DNA from: Pseudomonadota bacterium
Lineage (GTDB): Bacteria; Pseudomonadota; Alphaproteobacteria; Ferrovibrionales; Ferrovibrionaceae
Length of the DNA stretch: 5,449 nucleotides
Reading direction: 5' to 3'
Assembly (NCBI GenBank): GCA_023433835.1
Contig: JAEYTW010000155.1
Location: forward strand, 1 to 5,449
Made by a program: the position numbers and the translations under genes. Shown here one piece after another: positions 5,106 to 5,449 of this stretch. Position 1 is the stretch's first letter. Every line of letters begins with the position of its first letter. The notes beneath the pieces are model-generated. The model was not told the DNA's origin, did no database searches, and saw nothing but the letters and a program-made list of their open reading frames with translations.

Positions 5106-5149
5106 TGTTCGGGGCATAGTCGTCTCAAGGCAAACGACAACCCCGAACA
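5106..5149 (+). promoter_or_regulatory. Two-part stem-loop in the hcp leader
   Basis: An outer 9-bp perfect stem, TGTTCGGGG (5106-5114) with CCCCGAACA (5141-5149), encloses an inner 5-bp stem, GTCGT (5119-5123) with ACGAC (5134-5138), and a 10-nt loop. It ends about 17 nt before the hcp ribosome site. There is no T-tract, so it is not an ordinary intrinsic terminator. It could be an mRNA-stabilising or regulatory leader fold, or a DNA operator; the sequence does not decide. Confidence 0.5.
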
Positions 5150-5165
5150 CTTCAAAGCTCCTCAA

Positions 5166-5170
5166 AGGAA
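5166..5170 (+). promoter_or_regulatory. Ribosome binding site of hcp
   Basis: AGGAA lies 8 nt before ATG at 5179 and supports that start over the in-frame ATG at 5197. It is left free by the upstream stem-loop. Confidence 0.6.
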
Positions 5171-5178
5171 ACCGTGTC

Positions 5179-5449
5179 ATGTCCGACCTGATCATCATGG
5201 ATTGCAAGCATGAAGGCGAAGCCACCGAGACCGGCTTCGAGAACAAGATCGCCTGCATCGCCGCGCAGTATTCGGCGGAAGTGCCGATCACCTACGATCG
5301 CACCAAGGGTGGCCGGACGGCCGGCGTCGCCGTGCACAAGCCGGTGGTGGTGGTGAAGGCGGTGGACAAGTCGACCCCGAAGCTGTTCGAGAGCCTGTGC
5401 AAGGCCGACTCCTCGCTCGGCGACGTCAAGCTGCACTTCCTGCGCCAGT
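5179..5449 (+). CDS. hcp: Type VI secretion system tube protein Hcp, N-terminal part (C-terminus beyond window edge)
   Basis: Ninety residues are visible before the right edge; full Hcp proteins are about 160-170. The pattern GFENKIACIAAQYSAEVPI (19-37), then a basic, glycine-rich loop TKGGRTAGVAVHKPVVVVKA, VDKSTPKLFESLCKA and VKLHFLRQ, matches the Hcp beta-barrel. In this family, VTK.xDKxSPxL is the most recognisable segment. Hcp hexamers stack into the inner tube that the type VI machine fires into target cells, and they can carry effectors. There is no signal peptide, as expected. It is divergent from vapBC across 159 bp and is preceded by a stem-loop leader. No other type VI gene is in the window, so whether this is the main-cluster copy or an orphan cannot be told. 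A toxin-fused Hcp cannot be excluded without the C-terminus. Confidence 0.85.
   Translation, partial: MSDLIIMDCKHEGEATETGFENKIACIAAQYSAEVPITYDRTKGGRTAGVAVHKPVVVVKAVDKSTPKLFESLCKADSSLGDVKLHFLRQ

Noticed and set aside
5079..5107. TTGACG as a -35 box of an hcp promoter
   Set aside because: The hexamer at the right spacing (5102-5107, GAGATG) is a poor -10 match, and no sigma-54 style -24/-12 pair was found, so no hcp promoter is called.

Overview
The window is GC-rich DNA with dense, nearly gap-free coding. It reads as an alphaproteobacterial chromosome, probably of the Rhodospirillales type. The grounds are codon choice dominated by G or C in third positions, a pair of CCGGG-core palindromes of a kind scattered between genes in many alphaproteobacteria, and the gene content: a circularly permuted ATP-grasp protein, ACC deaminase and Hcp. 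The species cannot be fixed from this sequence.

Layout, left to right. (1) Positions 1-894, minus strand: the N-terminal 298 residues of a circularly permuted type 2 ATP-grasp protein that runs off the left edge. (2) 965-1576, minus: a TetR-family regulator. (3) 1577-1834: a divergent intergenic region holding a 105-bp REP/BIME-like element made of two inverted hairpins, followed by a plausible sigma-70 promoter with a small palindrome over its -10 box. (4) 1835-3367, plus: a 510-residue flavoenzyme of the HpaB / 4-hydroxybutyryl-CoA dehydratase superfamily. (5) Overlapping it, 3373-4386 (or from 3364), plus: a well-conserved 1-aminocyclopropane-1-carboxylate (ACC) deaminase, acdS. (6) 4373-4783 and 4789-5019, minus: a vapBC-type toxin-antitoxin pair. 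The toxin gene overlaps the acdS 3' end tail to tail. Upstream of vapB lies an 8-bp-arm inverted repeat over the likely promoter. (7) 5179 to the right edge, plus: the N-terminal 90 residues of a type VI secretion tube protein, Hcp, with a strong hairpin in its leader.

The most interesting unit is the TetR / HpaB-like / AcdS arrangement. The two enzymes are translationally linked (ATGA junction) and divergent from the regulator, so they probably act in one regulated pathway. The HpaB-like protein aligns by eye best with 4-hydroxybutyryl-CoA dehydratase (AbfD), including an almost identical N-terminus. It has lost two of the four [4Fe-4S] ligands and a catalytic glutamate of that enzyme, and it carries a Cys-rich C-terminal tail. 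The AcdS keeps every residue that separates ACC deaminase from D-cysteine desulfhydrase. No described pathway known to me pairs these two families, so this is the best candidate here for undescribed biology. The toxin-antitoxin genes look like a later, lower-GC insertion between this operon and the type VI gene.
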